A stretch of 64,000 nucleotides of DNA from Chryseolinea soli (GTDB lineage Bacteria; Bacteroidota; Bacteroidia; Cytophagales; Cyclobacteriaceae), in NCBI RefSeq assembly GCF_003589925.1, contig NZ_CP032382.1, positions 5,270,001-5,334,000 of the forward strand. The letters run 5' to 3'. The first letter of the stretch is position 1; each line of letters begins with the position of its first letter. The position numbers and the translations under genes were made by a program. Positions 34,700-45,932 of this stretch are shown one piece after another. Below the pieces are notes generated by a model. The model was not told the DNA's origin. It ran no database searches and saw only the letters and a program-made list of their open reading frames with translations.

Positions 34700-35331
34700 A
34701 TTGGTGGATCACAAAACCAGGCGCAACAGCAACCTTGGCTGGACCGGGTTCCTTCGAGGAAACCGTACAGCAAAACATCATGCTCACCTCTGTACAAAGC
34801 CTGCTGGGCTGGGGCCGAAAAAACTCCATGTGGCCTTTCCACTTTGGGCTCTCGTGCTGCTTCGTTGAGATGGCCACCAGCATGACCCCTAAGTATGATG
34901 TGGCCCGCTTCGGTGCCGAAGTAATTCGCGGCACACCCCGCGAAGCCGACGTGATGATCATCGCCGGTACGGTATTCATCAAAATGGCCCCCATAATCAA
35001 ACGCTTATACGAACAAATGATGGAACCCCGTTGGGTGATCTCCATGGGTTCGTGCGCCAATTCCGGCGGCATGTTCGACATCTACAGCGTGGTGCAAGGC
35101 GTGGACAAATTCATGCCCGTGGATGTCTACGTTCCCGGCTGCCCGCCGCGGCCCGACGCCTTTATGGAAGGGCTGATGCTGTTGGCGAATTCCGTAGGAA
35201 AAGAACAACGTCCATTAAGCTGGGTGATCGGCGAACAAGGTGTGATCAAGCCGGCAAAAATATCAATGAAAGATCAACGCTATGAAAAACGGCAGGAGAT
35301 GACCTCCTTCCGCTCTCCCGATGAAGTTTGA
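34696..35331 (+). CDS. nuoB: NADH-quinone oxidoreductase subunit B (cluster N2)
   Basis: 211 residues. The four ligands of the N2 [4Fe-4S] cluster are visible: Cys54-Cys55 in [10 protein letters not shown], Cys120 in MGSCANSGG and Cys149 in [11 protein letters not shown]2 passes electrons to quinone at the NuoB/NuoD interface. ATG overlaps the nuoA stop. A C-terminal tail of about 40 residues after the core ([15 protein letters not shown]) is charged. A 115-base gap with a hairpin separates it from nuoCD, the longest gap in the operon. Confidence 0.97.
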   Translation: MNWWITKPGATATLAGPGSFEETVQQNIMLTSVQSLLGWGRKNSMWPFHFGLSCCFVEMATSMTPKYDVARFGAEVIRGTPREADVMIIAGTVFIKMAPIIKRLYEQMMEPRWVISMGSCANSGGMFDIYSVVQGVDKFMPVDVYVPGCPPRPDAFMEGLMLLANSVGKEQRPLSWVIGEQGVIKPAKISMKDQRYEKRQEMTSFRSPDEV

Positions 35332-35417
35332 AGAACTGGATCGTGGGTTGGTTAAACGTTACGCACTTTAAAAACGAGTATCGAATGAGTGATTGAGAAA
35401 GTAAAACTTTAAAAAAT

Positions 35418-35438
35418 CTGGACACGCTACGTGTTCAG
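35418..35438 (+). other. Hairpin directly upstream of nuoCD
   Basis: A 9-bp stem with one G-T pair (CTGGACACG at 35418-35426 with CGTGTTCAG at 35430-35438) and a 3-base loop. It ends 8 bases before the nuoCD ATG and has no T run, so it is unlikely to be a terminator; it may affect ribosome entry or RNA processing. Confidence 0.5.
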
Positions 35439-35446
35439 GCCGACGT

Positions 35447-37192
35447 ATGGAAAAACCGTTTGATCCAACCGAACAACTGGTGTTGAAGTTTGGTGATATT
35501 TTCACCAGGCAAACGACAAAGGATGACATGCTCACCCTCTGGTTGCCGTTGGAGCGTTTAAGGGAGGTACTCTACTTTTGTAAAAACGATCTCCGCCCCA
35601 CCTACAAATTTCTCTACGACCTGACCGCCATCGACGAGCGGCCCCGCAAAAGAGAACCCGACTATCCTTCCGAAAATTTCACCCTGGTATACCATCTCTA
35701 TTCTTATGATGGCAACCAATTCCTACGTTTCAAAATAGCCCTGAAAGAAAACGCATTGTCGGCACCGAGCATTACCGGTTTTTGGGCCAACGCCAACTGG
35801 TATGAGCGCGAGGTGTACGACATGTTTGGTATACGTTTCGAAGGCCACCCCCACCTCACGCGTATTCTCATGCCGCTGACCTGGGAGGGACACCCCTTGC
35901 GAAAAGAGCATCCTGCGCGCGCCACGGAAATGGGTCCGTTCCGCTTGTGGGATGAGAAACAGGACCGCGAGCAACATGCCTTGCAATTCCTGCCCGAAGA
36001 CTGGGGCCTTCAGCGCCACAGCGAGGACAGCGATTTCATGTTCCTCAACATCGGCCCGCAACACCCCGGCACTCACGGCGTCATCCGTCTGGTACTTCAA
36101 CTTGACGGGGAGGACATTGTCGATATCGTGCCCGACATCGGCTTCCACCACCGCGGATCCGAAAAAATGGCCGAGCGCCAGTCGTGGCACACCTACATCC
36201 CCTACACCGATAGAATCGATTATCTCGGCGGTGTCAACAACAATCTCGCCTACCTCTTATCCATCGAAAAACTTGCTGGCATTGAAGTCCCCGAAAGGGT
36301 GAAGGTCATTCGCGTGATGATGTGCGAGCTCTTCCGCATTGCCAGCCACCTCGTGTGGTATGGCACCTTCGCCCAGGATGTCGGCCAATTGTCGCCCGTC
36401 TTCTATATGTTCACGGATCGCGAAAGGGTTTTCGATATTGTCGAAGCCATCACCGGCGGCCGCATGCATCCCAACTGGTTCCGCATTGGCGGCGTGGCGC
36501 AAGACCTTCCCATCGGCTGGGAAAAACTGGTAAAAGATTTTCTGAATTATTTCCCCAAACGCCTCAAAGAATACGACAACCTCGTGATGCGCAACAGCTT
36601 GTTCAAAGCGCGCACCGTCGGCATTGGCATTTTCACGACGGAAGAAGCCATCGAGTGGGGCGTGACCGGCGCAGGCCTGCGGGCGTGTGGACTGGAATGG
36701 GACTTCCGCAAAAAACAACCTTACTCAGGCTACGAAAATTTTGAGTTCGATATACCCACCGGAGAAAACGGCGATTGCTATGATCGCGCCCGCGTGCGGG
36801 TGGAGGAAATGCGGCAGAGCCTTCGCATCATTCAACAGTGTATGGAGAATATGCCCGAAGGATCTTATAAGGCCGATCACCCTCTGACAACTCCTCCGAT
36901 CAAGAAACACACCATGAAAGACATTGAAACGCTGATCACGCACTTTTTGGGCGTGAGCTGGGGACCTGTTATTCCCGCCGGCGAAGCCATGGTGTGCACG
37001 GAGGCGACCAAGGGGGCCAACAGCTACTACGCCATCAGCGATGGCAACACCTCGCCGTATCGTATGCGCATCCGCACGCCATCCTTTGCCCATATGCAAA
37101 CTGTGCCCTACATCAGCAAGGGATACACGGTAGCGGATCTGCTCAGTATTCTGGGCGCGATGGATTATGTGCTGGCGGATATCGACCGGTAA
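35447..37192 (+). CDS. nuoCD: NADH-quinone oxidoreductase fused subunits C and D
   Basis: 581 residues. Residues 1 to about 180 are the 30-kDa subunit C ([27 protein letters not shown] is its signature). From about 200 it is the 49-kDa subunit [37 protein letters not shown], and the C-terminal [14 protein letters not shown] end ([10 protein letters not shown]). NuoD forms the quinone site with NuoB; the His and Tyr of the quinone pocket lie in the GPQHPGTHG and YTDRIDY regions. The same fusion occurs in Escherichia coli and many Bacteroidota. The linker between the halves has no stop or frameshift. Confidence 0.96.
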   Translation: MEKPFDPTEQLVLKFGDIFTRQTTKDDMLTLWLPLERLREVLYFCKNDLRPTYKFLYDLTAIDERPRKREPDYPSENFTLVYHLYSYDGNQFLRFKIALKENALSAPSITGFWANANWYEREVYDMFGIRFEGHPHLTRILMPLTWEGHPLRKEHPARATEMGPFRLWDEKQDREQHALQFLPEDWGLQRHSEDSDFMFLNIGPQHPGTHGVIRLVLQLDGEDIVDIVPDIGFHHRGSEKMAERQSWHTYIPYTDRIDYLGGVNNNLAYLLSIEKLAGIEVPERVKVIRVMMCELFRIASHLVWYGTFAQDVGQLSPVFYMFTDRERVFDIVEAITGGRMHPNWFRIGGVAQDLPIGWEKLVKDFLNYFPKRLKEYDNLVMRNSLFKARTVGIGIFTTEEAIEWGVTGAGLRACGLEWDFRKKQPYSGYENFEFDIPTGENGDCYDRARVRVEEMRQSLRIIQQCMENMPEGSYKADHPLTTPPIKKHTMKDIETLITHFLGVSWGPVIPAGEAMVCTEATKGANSYYAISDGNTSPYRMRIRTPSFAHMQTVPYISKGYTVADLLSILGAMDYVLADIDR

Positions 37193-37225
37193 AAAACGAA
37201 ACAACAACCACGCATTGATAAGCAT

Positions 37226-37690
37226 ATGCTAACCGTAGAAGAAAAACTTGAAATAGACAAAGCGATCCACGAAGTTCCTGTGAAGAAGGCGGCCTGCATC
37301 GAAGCGTTGAAGGTCGTGCAGCAGAAACGCCGTTGGGTTTCGGATGAGAGCCTGAAAGACATTGCCGCCTATATGGACATGTCGCCGGAAGAACTGGATT
37401 CCGTGGCTACCTTCTATAATCTTATTTTTCGAAGACCTGTGGGGCGGCATGTCATTTTGATCTGTGATAGCATCAGCTGTTATGTCATGGGCCAAGAGAA
37501 ACTCACCGACCTCATCACCAAACAGCTCGGCATCCGCTATGGCCAGACCACGCTTGACGGCCGCTATACCTTCCTGCCGAATCCGTGCCTGGGCACATGC
37601 GACCATGCCCCGGCATTGATGATCGACAACGATTTGTATAGGGACGTGACCCCCGAACAACTGGAAGAGATTCTTGGAAAGTATGCATAA
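37226..37690 (+). CDS. nuoE: NADH-quinone oxidoreductase subunit E (cluster N1a)
   Basis: 154 residues with a thioredoxin-like [2Fe-2S] domain. Ligands: Cys80 and Cys85 (ICDSISC) and Cys121 and Cys125 (NPCLGTCDHAP), the expected C-x4-C and C-x3-C spacing. It is part of the peripheral NADH-oxidising module with NuoF and NuoG. Starts 33 bases after nuoCD; nuoF follows after 35 bases. The presence of E, F and G shows this complex takes electrons from NADH itself, unlike the NuoEFG-less complexes of Bacteroides. Confidence 0.96.
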   Translation: MLTVEEKLEIDKAIHEVPVKKAACIEALKVVQQKRRWVSDESLKDIAAYMDMSPEELDSVATFYNLIFRRPVGRHVILICDSISCYVMGQEKLTDLITKQLGIRYGQTTLDGRYTFLPNPCLGTCDHAPALMIDNDLYRDVTPEQLEEILGKYA

Positions 37691-37725
37691 ATAATATTGA
37701 ACGTATCGCCGGAAGGCAAATCAGT

Positions 37726-38988
37726 ATGGAGAAACCCTTAACACAACATATGCGAGGCGACGGCGCACCACTCAGCTTGAAAGAGTATGAGCGGGCCGGT
37801 GGCTATCAAGCCCTTCGAAAAGCCTTGAAAGAAATGGAACCGAAGGCCGTTACTACTTTGGTTAAGGAATCCAATTTGAGAGGGCGGGGTGGCGCTGGTT
37901 TTCTCACGGGCATGAAATGGAGCTTCGTTCCCATGAACGTGCCGAAGCCCAAGTATCTCATCTGCAACGCCGACGAGATGGAGCCCGGCACATTTAAAGA
38001 CCGTATTCTGCTGGAGCAAACGCCGCATCAACTGATTGAGGGAATGATCCTGGCGGCCTATGCGATCCAAGCCGATCAGTCGTATGTATTTCTTCGGTGG
38101 GCATATAAGCTCGCGGCGAAGGTGATCACTCAAGCCATTGAAGAGGCATATGCTGCAGGCTATCTCGGCAAAAATATTCTTGGGTCGGGTTTCGATCTCG
38201 ACATGCATCTGCACACGGGTGTAGGTCGCTACATGTGCGGCGAGGAAACGGCGCTGCTCAATTCACTGGAAGGCAAGCGCGCCACACCGCGGGCAAAGCC
38301 GCCTTTTCCACAGATCAGTGGTTTGTTTGGTAAACCCACGATCGTGAACAACGTGGAAACCCTTTGTTGCATTCCGCACATCGTGAATCGCGGCACGGAT
38401 TGGTTTAAGAATTTGAGTCCGGGTGCAGATGCCGGCACAAAAATCTATGGTGTGAGTGGCAAGGTGAAAAAGCCGGGCGCATGGGAACTCCCCATGACCG
38501 TCACGATGCGGGAATTGATTGAGGACTACGCGGGCGGCATGCAAGACGGATTAAAATTCCGGGGCGCGTTGCCGGGCGGAGCATCCACCGATTTTTTGGT
38601 AGAAGAACATCTTGACGTAAGAATGGACTACACCGGCGTTGCTGCCGCAGGAAGCCGGTTAGGCACGGGCACCATGATCATCCTGGACGATCACACGAGC
38701 GTGGTAGGATTCGTGAGAAACCTCGAACATTTTTTTGCCCAGGAGTCTTGTGGATTTTGTACACCGTGTCGGGAGGGATTGCCTTGGATCGAAAAAGTAT
38801 TGCACACCATTGAAATCGGGGAGGGGAAACCGGAAGATATCAAGACGTTGGAGTTCCACACAAAATACCTGGGCCCCGGCAACACGTTTTGCGCCCTGGC
38901 GCCTGGTGCGATGGAGCCTTTGCAAAGTGCGTTGAAATATTTCAGGAAAGACTTTGAAGAATTGATTCGTCATAAAATTTCTGCTTAA
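37726..38988 (+). CDS. nuoF: NADH-quinone oxidoreductase subunit F (FMN, NADH site, cluster N3)
   Basis: 420 residues. RGRGGAGFLTGMKW (residues 52-65) binds NADH/FMN; NADEMEPGTFKDR and EETALLNSLEG are further FMN/NADH motifs. Cluster N3 ligands are Cys342, Cys345 and Cys348 (SCGFCTPCREG) and Cys389 (TFCALAPGA). NADH is oxidised here. ATG 35 bases after nuoE; two bases separate it from nuoG. Length matches the family. Confidence 0.97.
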   Translation: MEKPLTQHMRGDGAPLSLKEYERAGGYQALRKALKEMEPKAVTTLVKESNLRGRGGAGFLTGMKWSFVPMNVPKPKYLICNADEMEPGTFKDRILLEQTPHQLIEGMILAAYAIQADQSYVFLRWAYKLAAKVITQAIEEAYAAGYLGKNILGSGFDLDMHLHTGVGRYMCGEETALLNSLEGKRATPRAKPPFPQISGLFGKPTIVNNVETLCCIPHIVNRGTDWFKNLSPGADAGTKIYGVSGKVKKPGAWELPMTVTMRELIEDYAGGMQDGLKFRGALPGGASTDFLVEEHLDVRMDYTGVAAAGSRLGTGTMIILDDHTSVVGFVRNLEHFFAQESCGFCTPCREGLPWIEKVLHTIEIGEGKPEDIKTLEFHTKYLGPGNTFCALAPGAMEPLQSALKYFRKDFEELIRHKISA

Positions 38989-38990
38989 GT

Positions 38991-41711
38991 ATGGCCACAT
39001 TATATATAGACAACAAGCCGTATAACCCGGGCACCGGGAAGAATTTGCTGGAGGTGTGCCTGTCGCTGGGATTCGACGTGCCGTACTTTTGCTGGCATCC
39101 ATCGCTGGGTTCGGTAGGAGCGTGTCGCCAATGCGCGGTGAAGGTGTACAAAGATGCCGATGACAAGAAAGGACGCATCGTCATGTCGTGCATGGAACCG
39201 TTGACCGACAATCAGCGCATTTCCATCGATGATGTCGAAGCCAAAGAATTTCGCGAGCACGTCATCGAATGGCTCATGACCAACCACCCGCACGACTGCG
39301 CCGTGTGCGACGAGGGCGGGTCCTGTCACCTTCAGGACATGACCGTGATGACCGGACACAACTATCGTCACTACACCTACAAGAAACGGACCTACCAAAA
39401 TCAATACCTCGGCCCGTTCATCAACCATGAGATGAACCGTTGCATCCAATGTTACCGCTGCGTAAGGTTCTATAAAGACTATGCCGGCGGCAAAGATCTG
39501 GACGCCTTTGCCTCGCGCAACCAGGTCTACTTTGGGCGACACGAGCCCGGCACACTTGAAAGCGAATTCAGCGGCAACCTGGCAGAGGTCTGTCCAACGG
39601 GCGTGTTCACGGACAAAACCTTAAAAGAACACTATACGCGCAAATGGGATCTCACCACGGCGCCGTCGATTTGCCAGCATTGCAGTCTCGGCTGCAACAC
39701 CATTGCCGGCGAACGTTATGGCGAATTGCGTTCGATCACCAACCGGTATCACGGAAAAGTGAACGGCTATTTCCTCTGCGACCGCGGCCGGTTTGGCTAT
39801 GGATTTGTGAATGCAGCGGGTCGCATCCGTAAGCCCAGAGTAAATGAGGTAGAGACGGACAAGCAGCAAGCGATAGAGGCCGTGAAGCAGGCCATCGTCG
39901 GTCAGCGTGTGATCGGCATCGGCTCGCCGCGCGCTTCGCTGCAAGCCAATTTTGTGTTGAAAGCCCTGGTGGGAGAGGATCGTTTCTATCACGGTGTTTC
40001 CGACAATACCCACAACCTGGGAGAACTTGTCATTAAAATATTGAAAGAAGGTCCGGTGCGCACGCCTTCCATGAAAGAGGTGGAAAGTGCAGACGCCGTT
40101 CTTGTCTTGGGCGAAGATCTCACGAACACGGCGCCCATGCTGGCGTTGTCCGTGCGACAAAGTGTGCGTCAACAGCCCTTAAAGCATGCTGCCGCATCAA
40201 ACATCGCTTCCTGGAACGATGCCGCGGCCCGCGAATTCATCCAGGAAGAAAAAGGTCCGCTATACATTGCCACGGTGCACACCACAAAGCTGGACGACGT
40301 GGCCACAAAAACATATCGCGCCGCACCCGATGAGATCGCTCGTCTCGGTTTTGCGGTCGCACACTTTATCAATCCGGCTGCACCGGGTGTGAACAACCTC
40401 TCGGAAGCCGAAGTGGAATTGGCGCAACACATTGCGCAAAAACTTTTTGAGGCCAAGCAGCCGGTTGTCATTTCGGGAACGTCGTGTGAAAGTGAGCACA
40501 TTGTCAGGGCCGCGGCCAATGTGGCCTGGGCCCTGCACGAAAAGAACAAACAGACCGGCATCGTGCTCACGCTGCCCGAGTCAAACTCGATGGGGCTGGC
40601 GCTCATGGGCGGCCACCGCCTGCACTCCGCGCTCGACGCCATCCTGAACCAACACGCCGACACCGTGATCATCATGGAAAACGATCTCTACCGGCATGGC
40701 CCCGCTTCGATGGTGGACGAATTTTTGAAGACCTGCAGAAAAGTGATCGTATTGGATCATACCCAAACGCCCACGACAGACAAGGCCCGGATTGTGATCC
40801 CCGCCGGAACGTTTGCCGAATCCGACGGCGTGCTGGTCAACAACGAAGGCCGCGCGCAACGGTTCTTCCAGGTGTATGAAGCCACCGACGTGATCCAGGA
40901 AAGTTGGCGCTGGCTGCTCACTATTGGCGCCGCCATTGACCATCCCAGGCTTACGAAATGGAAAAACTTTGAAGACATCACGCGCGCTCTCGCACAGGAG
41001 GAACCGCTGTTGAAAGGCGTAGATCATGTTACGCCTCCGGCATCGTTCCGCATGGCCGGGGACCAACGCATCCCCCGCGAATCGCATCGATACAGCGGAC
41101 GCACGGCCATGAACGCAGGCATCAACGTGAGTGAACCAAAACCGCCGGAAGATCCGGATTCATCGTTGTCCTATACCATGGAAGGTTATCGTGGACTGGC
41201 GCCTTCCCAAATGATCCCCTTCTTCTGGTCGCCGGGTTGGAACTCGATCCAATCCGTTAACAAATACCAGGATGAAGTTGGCCATTCGTTGCGTGATGGC
41301 GACCCGGGCGTTCGCTTGCTGGAGCCGCACGGTACGAAGGCGACGTATTTCATTGGTATACCGGAACAATTTGTACCCCGCAAAGGCCATCTGATGGCCG
41401 TGCACCTCCATCATATTTACGGATCGGAAGAATTAAGTGCATGGTCGCCGCCGGTGGCCACGCGCATACCCCAACCGTATGTGCTCCTGAACCCCGTGGA
41501 TGCCGAAGAAAGAAACCTGAAGGCCGACGACACCTTCCACTTCGACATTGAAGACCAGGCTTATGCTATGCCCGTAAAGATCAGTCCCGACATGCCGCAA
41601 GGTGTAGCGGGCTTACCCTATGGACTGGCCGGCTTGCCGTATGTTGAGTTACCCTCGTGGTGTATTCTTAAAACAAACATGTCATGGAAAAAGGAGGTTT
41701 ACACCCCATGA
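38991..41711 (+). CDS. nuoG: NADH-quinone oxidoreductase subunit G (clusters N1b, N4, N5, N7)
   Basis: 906 residues. N1b [2Fe-2S]: Cys34, 45, 48, 67. N5: His99, Cys103, 106, 112. N4: Cys151, 154, 157, 201. The extra N7 cluster, found only in some bacteria, is present: Cys228, 231, 235 ([10 protein letters not shown]) and Cys263 (FLCDRGRFG). The rest is a molybdopterin-oxidoreductase-like domain without cofactor, including a typical [13 protein letters not shown] helix and a C-terminal molydopterin-dinucleotide-binding-like barrel. It carries electrons from NuoF toward NuoI. It overlaps nuoH by 28 bases. Confidence 0.96.
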   Translation: MATLYIDNKPYNPGTGKNLLEVCLSLGFDVPYFCWHPSLGSVGACRQCAVKVYKDADDKKGRIVMSCMEPLTDNQRISIDDVEAKEFREHVIEWLMTNHPHDCAVCDEGGSCHLQDMTVMTGHNYRHYTYKKRTYQNQYLGPFINHEMNRCIQCYRCVRFYKDYAGGKDLDAFASRNQVYFGRHEPGTLESEFSGNLAEVCPTGVFTDKTLKEHYTRKWDLTTAPSICQHCSLGCNTIAGERYGELRSITNRYHGKVNGYFLCDRGRFGYGFVNAAGRIRKPRVNEVETDKQQAIEAVKQAIVGQRVIGIGSPRASLQANFVLKALVGEDRFYHGVSDNTHNLGELVIKILKEGPVRTPSMKEVESADAVLVLGEDLTNTAPMLALSVRQSVRQQPLKHAAASNIASWNDAAAREFIQEEKGPLYIATVHTTKLDDVATKTYRAAPDEIARLGFAVAHFINPAAPGVNNLSEAEVELAQHIAQKLFEAKQPVVISGTSCESEHIVRAAANVAWALHEKNKQTGIVLTLPESNSMGLALMGGHRLHSALDAILNQHADTVIIMENDLYRHGPASMVDEFLKTCRKVIVLDHTQTPTTDKARIVIPAGTFAESDGVLVNNEGRAQRFFQVYEATDVIQESWRWLLTIGAAIDHPRLTKWKNFEDITRALAQEEPLLKGVDHVTPPASFRMAGDQRIPRESHRYSGRTAMNAGINVSEPKPPEDPDSSLSYTMEGYRGLAPSQMIPFFWSPGWNSIQSVNKYQDEVGHSLRDGDPGVRLLEPHGTKATYFIGIPEQFVPRKGHLMAVHLHHIYGSEELSAWSPPVATRIPQPYVLLNPVDAEERNLKADDTFHFDIEDQAYAMPVKISPDMPQGVAGLPYGLAGLPYVELPSWCILKTNMSWKKEVYTP

Positions 41712-42646
41712 TCATTGTCGGCGCGGTGTTGGCAGCATTGCTCACCATCGCGCCCGGCCTCATCTGGCTGGAACGACGCATGCTCGCGTTGTGGCAGGAT
41801 CGTTATGGCCCCAACCGTGCAGGACCGTTCGGCGTACTGATTGTGCTGGCCGACACCATAAAACTTTTCTTCAAGGAAGATTGGATCCCGCCGTTTGCGG
41901 ATAAGTTTGTCTTCGTGGTGGCGCCGGCCATCGTGGCCATCACCGTGCTGATGAGTTTTGTCGTGGTGCCGTTCGCGCCGGGCATTATCGTGTCCAACAT
42001 CAACATCGGTATCCTGTTTTTCCTGGCAATGTCGTCGATGGGGGCGTATAGCATCATCCTCGGTGGATGGGCTTCTAACAACAAGTATTCTTTGCTGGGC
42101 GCCATGCGCGGGGCAGCGCAAATGATTTCCTACGAAGTGTTCATGGGCCTCTCGCTCATGGGTGTGGTGTTGATGGCCGGCTCATTCAATCTCCAGGACA
42201 TCGTGAACGCACAACGCGGACTTTGGTTCGTGGTGCCACAGTTCCTGGGCTTTGTCATCTTTTTTATCGCGGGCATTGCAGAGACGCACCGGCTGCCCTT
42301 CGATATCCCGGAATCGGAAAGTGAATTGGTGGCAGGGTTTCACTCGGAATATTCGGGCATGAAGTTCGGATTGTTCTTCGTGGGTGAATATCTCGGCATC
42401 ACCCTGATATCGGCAGTAACCGTCGCGTTGTTCTTTGGTGGATGGCTGGGGCCGGCATTTTTGCCACCCGTAGTCTGGTTTGCCTTGAAGACCTTTGCGT
42501 TCATCGCGTTTTTCATTTTGCTGCGCGCCGCATTGCCGCGCCCGCGCTATGATCAACTGATGGAATTCGGATGGAAGATCTTGTTTCCATTAACCCTGGT
42601 GAACCTCCTGGCCACCGCCACCATTTTGTTGTGGATGGAGTCGTGA
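41684..42646 (+). CDS. nuoH: NADH-quinone oxidoreductase subunit H
   Basis: 320 residues, eight membrane helices. [42 protein letters not shown] is the conserved quinone-channel region, and [30 protein letters not shown] the conserved acidic loop. NuoH links the quinone pocket to the proton-pumping arm. ATG lies within the end of nuoG (28-base overlap); a second possible ATG at 41708 would shorten it by 8 residues and also fits the hydrophobic start. Confidence 0.96.
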   Translation: MEKGGLHPMIIVGAVLAALLTIAPGLIWLERRMLALWQDRYGPNRAGPFGVLIVLADTIKLFFKEDWIPPFADKFVFVVAPAIVAITVLMSFVVVPFAPGIIVSNINIGILFFLAMSSMGAYSIILGGWASNNKYSLLGAMRGAAQMISYEVFMGLSLMGVVLMAGSFNLQDIVNAQRGLWFVVPQFLGFVIFFIAGIAETHRLPFDIPESESELVAGFHSEYSGMKFGLFFVGEYLGITLISAVTVALFFGGWLGPAFLPPVVWFALKTFAFIAFFILLRAALPRPRYDQLMEFGWKILFPLTLVNLLATATILLWMES

Positions 42647-42674
42647 GGTAACAACACTAAAAAAAGTATACTCT

Positions 42675-43190
42675 ATGTTCAGCATTTTGCGCAGCCTTTG
42701 GATCACGTGCATGCACATGTTCCATAAACGTGAGACCATCCAATACCCGGAAGAAAAAGTGAAGCTCACCACCCGCTGGCGAGGGCGCATCGTGCTGACC
42801 CGCGATCCCGACATGGGCGAGCGCTGTGTGGGATGCTATCTCTGTGCCGCCGCCTGTCCCGTGGATTGCATTTCCTTGCAAGCTACCGAAGACGAGACCG
42901 GCCGCCGCTACCCGGAATTTTTCCGGATCAATTTTTCGCGCTGCATTTTCTGCGGCTACTGCGAAGAAGCTTGCCCGACCTATGCCATCCAACTGATCCC
43001 CGATTTTGAAATGGGTGAATACAACCGGCAGAACCTGGTGTATGAAAAGAAGGACCTGCTCATCAATGGAGAAGGAAAATACCCCGGCTACAATTACTAT
43101 AAAGTGGCCGGCATGGCCATCGGCGGTAAGGGTAAAGGCGAAGCCGAAAATGAAGAAGTTCCTGTGGATGTAAAAAGCTTACTGCCCTGA
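42675..43190 (+). CDS. nuoI: NADH-quinone oxidoreductase subunit I (clusters N6a, N6b)
   Basis: 171 residues. Two ferredoxin-type [4Fe-4S] motifs: Cys51, 54, 57, 61 ([12 protein letters not shown]) with Cys100, and Cys90, 93, 96, 100 ([12 protein letters not shown]) with Cys61, as in all TYKY subunits. An N-terminal amphipathic helix rests on the membrane. It passes electrons from NuoG to N2 in NuoB. 28 bases after nuoH, 3 bases before nuoJ. Confidence 0.96.
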   Translation: MFSILRSLWITCMHMFHKRETIQYPEEKVKLTTRWRGRIVLTRDPDMGERCVGCYLCAAACPVDCISLQATEDETGRRYPEFFRINFSRCIFCGYCEEACPTYAIQLIPDFEMGEYNRQNLVYEKKDLLINGEGKYPGYNYYKVAGMAIGGKGKGEAENEEVPVDVKSLLP

Positions 43191-43193
43191 CCT

Positions 43194-43721
43194 ATGGAAC
43201 TTACCTTTTACCTCGCATCGGGAATCGCTATCGTGGCCACCATCATGGTGATCACGCGCTACAACCTGATCCACGCGTTGCTCTACCTGGTCGTTTCCTT
43301 TCTGGCCGTGGCCCTGGTATTCTTTGTGTTGGGTGCACCGTTCGTAGCGGCGCTGGAAGTGATCGTGTATGCAGGGGCCATCGTGGTGCTCATCATCTTT
43401 GTGATCATGATGCTGAACCTGAAAGAGGAAGCCGTGGAGGAAGAACGCCATTGGCTGACGCGTGATGTTTTTATCGGTCCCGCGATACTTTCGGTTTTAC
43501 TCCTGGCCGAATTGGTCTACATCATCATACAAGGCGACACGGGTCAGATCGCCTCAAAGGCCATTGACGCAAAGGCCGTGGGCATCTCGCTGTATGGACC
43601 CTATGTGATCGGTGTCGAATTGAGCGGCATTCTTCTTATGGCCGGGATCGTCGGCGCCTATCACCTCGGTCGCCAGAAGAAGAAAGTCGTGCACCGGTTT
43701 TTAGAACATGCCGAAGAATAA
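43194..43721 (+). CDS. nuoJ: NADH-quinone oxidoreductase subunit J
   Basis: 175 residues, five membrane helices. ALEVIVYAGAIVVLIIFVIMMLNL is the conserved helix 3 with the pi-bulge region implicated in coupling. Followed after 20 bases by nuoK. The C-terminal HLGRQKKKVVHRF is a cytoplasmic basic tail. Confidence 0.95.
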   Translation: MELTFYLASGIAIVATIMVITRYNLIHALLYLVVSFLAVALVFFVLGAPFVAALEVIVYAGAIVVLIIFVIMMLNLKEEAVEEERHWLTRDVFIGPAILSVLLLAELVYIIIQGDTGQIASKAIDAKAVGISLYGPYVIGVELSGILLMAGIVGAYHLGRQKKKVVHRFLEHAEE

Positions 43722-43741
43722 GCAGTAAAAAATGAACCACC

Positions 43742-44050
43742 ATGAAAACCATTCCTATTGAAGCCGGGTTGCTCCTGGCCGGCATATTGTTCGTGTTGGG
43801 ACTGATCAGCGTGCTGATCCGCCGCAACATCATCTTCATGCTCATCTCCGTCGAGATCATGCTCAACGCAGCAGGCCTGGCCTTCATCGTCGCCGGTTCG
43901 CGCTGGGCGCAGGCCGACGGGCAGGTCATGTTCATCTTCATCCTCACTATGGCGGCCGCCGAAGTTTCGGTAGGCCTGGCGTTGATCCTGCAGATCTACC
44001 ACCAGCTGAAAACACTCGACGGCGACGCAGCAAACAAAATGAACGGATAA
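43742..44050 (+). CDS. nuoK: NADH-quinone oxidoreductase subunit K
   Basis: 102 residues, three membrane helices (MrpC-like). The two buried membrane glutamates are present: Glu38 in [11 protein letters not shown] and Glu74 in [11 protein letters not shown], corresponding to Glu36 and Glu72 of Escherichia coli. They form part of the proton path between NuoJ and NuoN. Four bases separate it from nuoL. Confidence 0.96.
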   Translation: MKTIPIEAGLLLAGILFVLGLISVLIRRNIIFMLISVEIMLNAAGLAFIVAGSRWAQADGQVMFIFILTMAAAEVSVGLALILQIYHQLKTLDGDAANKMNG

Positions 44051-44054
44051 CGCT

Positions 44055-45932
44055 ATGAAAGAACTACTCTGGCTCATACCGGCATTACCCCTGGCAGGTG
44101 CACTCACCCTCATACTCGCCGGCGACAAGCTTTCGCGCGCACAGGCCGGCTGGGTCGGCTGCGGCAGCGTGGGCTTGTCAGCCATCATCACGCTGCTGAT
44201 CGGGTTCGATTTTCTCTCATCACCCCAGCCCTACGATCAACTGCTCTGGTCTTGGATGGCCGTGGAAGGTTTTCACACCGAATTTGCGTTTCACCTGGAC
44301 GCCCTCTCAATGGTGTTCTTGTTTGTCATCACCTTTGTGGGCACACTCATCCACATCTACTCCACCGGCTTCATGGCCGACGACGATGGGTTTGCCCGTT
44401 TCTTTGCCTATCTCAATTTGTTTGTCTGTGCCATGCTCATTCTCGTGCTGGCCGATAACCTGTTGCTGATGTACCTGGGGTGGGAGGGCGTTGGCCTTTG
44501 CAGCTACCTGCTCATCGGCTTCTGGTACCAGGATGAAAAGAACGGCTATGCTGCGCGAAAAGCTTTCATCGTCACGCGCGTGGGCGACACGTCGATGGCG
44601 ATCGGTTTGTTTATGCTGTTCCAGGCCTTCGGAACATTGAATATACAAGAGCTAATGACCCATGCATCCCAAACCTGGCAGGTTGGGGCTCATGCGGCGG
44701 TCGTTATTGCATTTTTGTTGCTAGGTGGAGCTGTGGGCAAATCGGCGCAGCTGCCCTTGCAAACATGGTTGCCCGACGCCATGGCCGGCCCTTCGCCGGT
44801 GAGTGCGTTGATCCATGCCGCCACCATGGTAACGGCCGGCGTTTATCTCATAACCCGCACGCATGTGATCTTCGAGTTGGCCCCGGATGCGCAAATGGCG
44901 GTTGGCATCGTTGGTGCCGTCACGCTGTTGTTGGCGGGTTGCAGCGCACTGACACAGTACGATTTGAAACGCGTGCTGGCATACTCCACCATCAGCCAGA
45001 TCGGCTATATGTTTTTGGCTTTGGGCATCGGGGCGTGGTCGGCGGGCATATTCCATTTTATGATCCATGCCTTTTTTAAAGCTTTGCTCTTCTTAGGTGC
45101 TGGCGCCGTCATCATGTTGCTGCATCATGAACACGACATGTTTAAGATGGGTGGGTTGCGCAAAAAGCTTCCGGTTATTTATTGGACCTTCTTGATCGGC
45201 TCCGCATCCCTTGCTGCCATTCCATTTGTCACCGCGGGCTTCTACAGCAAGGATCAAATTCTCTGGTTGGCGCTGGCAGGTGAAAAGGGAAACCCGGTCT
45301 TTTATGTGGCTGCGCTTGGGGGCGCTTTTATTACCTCCGTATACACCTTTCGCATGGTGTTTGTCACCTTCTTTGGTCATGAACATACGCACGTTGGTCA
45401 TGATGCCGGAAGGTCCATGACGGTGCCCCTGATCGTGCTGGCCGTCCTCTCCACGATAGCCGGATTTATCGAACTGCCCCACACCTTCGGGCACGTCACC
45501 TTATTTTCTGATTTCCTGAATCCTGTTCTTCCAACCGTCGCACTAAAACCTGAACTGGAACATTTAGAAGTTCTGTTTCAGGCCATCGCTGCAGTGGTTG
45601 CGCTGAGTGGAGTATATATCGCTTACTTCTTTTATGTGAAACAACCCGAATTGCCCACCGTCATCAAGAGGGCAGTGCCCGGCTTGCACCATCTTTGGTT
45701 TGCCGGTTGGGGATTCGACGCGCTCTACAACACCTTGCTCGTGCGCCCCTTTGTCTTTTTCTCCACGCTCAACAAGAACGACGTCATCGACAAAGTGTAC
45801 GGCGGAATGGTGACGTTCACCCAATATTGTAACGGCGTGCTGGTGCGAACGCAAAGCGGCATGATGCGATGGTATGTGATGGGAATTGTTATCGGCGCGA
45901 TCTTAATGCTAACCCTGGGACTGATGTTATGA
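44055..45932 (+). CDS. nuoL: NADH-quinone oxidoreductase subunit L (proton antiporter-like)
   Basis: 625 residues, about 15-16 membrane helices plus the long lateral helix at the C-terminal end (around residues 510-560). Glu144 in LGWEGVGLCSYLLIGFW is the conserved transmembrane glutamate, and QLPLQTWLPDAMAGPSPVSALIHAATMV contains the conserved Lys/His path (GAVGKSAQLPL). Distal proton-pumping subunit. Its stop overlaps the nuoM start (ATGA). Confidence 0.96.
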   Translation: MKELLWLIPALPLAGALTLILAGDKLSRAQAGWVGCGSVGLSAIITLLIGFDFLSSPQPYDQLLWSWMAVEGFHTEFAFHLDALSMVFLFVITFVGTLIHIYSTGFMADDDGFARFFAYLNLFVCAMLILVLADNLLLMYLGWEGVGLCSYLLIGFWYQDEKNGYAARKAFIVTRVGDTSMAIGLFMLFQAFGTLNIQELMTHASQTWQVGAHAAVVIAFLLLGGAVGKSAQLPLQTWLPDAMAGPSPVSALIHAATMVTAGVYLITRTHVIFELAPDAQMAVGIVGAVTLLLAGCSALTQYDLKRVLAYSTISQIGYMFLALGIGAWSAGIFHFMIHAFFKALLFLGAGAVIMLLHHEHDMFKMGGLRKKLPVIYWTFLIGSASLAAIPFVTAGFYSKDQILWLALAGEKGNPVFYVAALGGAFITSVYTFRMVFVTFFGHEHTHVGHDAGRSMTVPLIVLAVLSTIAGFIELPHTFGHVTLFSDFLNPVLPTVALKPELEHLEVLFQAIAAVVALSGVYIAYFFYVKQPELPTVIKRAVPGLHHLWFAGWGFDALYNTLLVRPFVFFSTLNKNDVIDKVYGGMVTFTQYCNGVLVRTQSGMMRWYVMGIVIGAILMLTLGLML

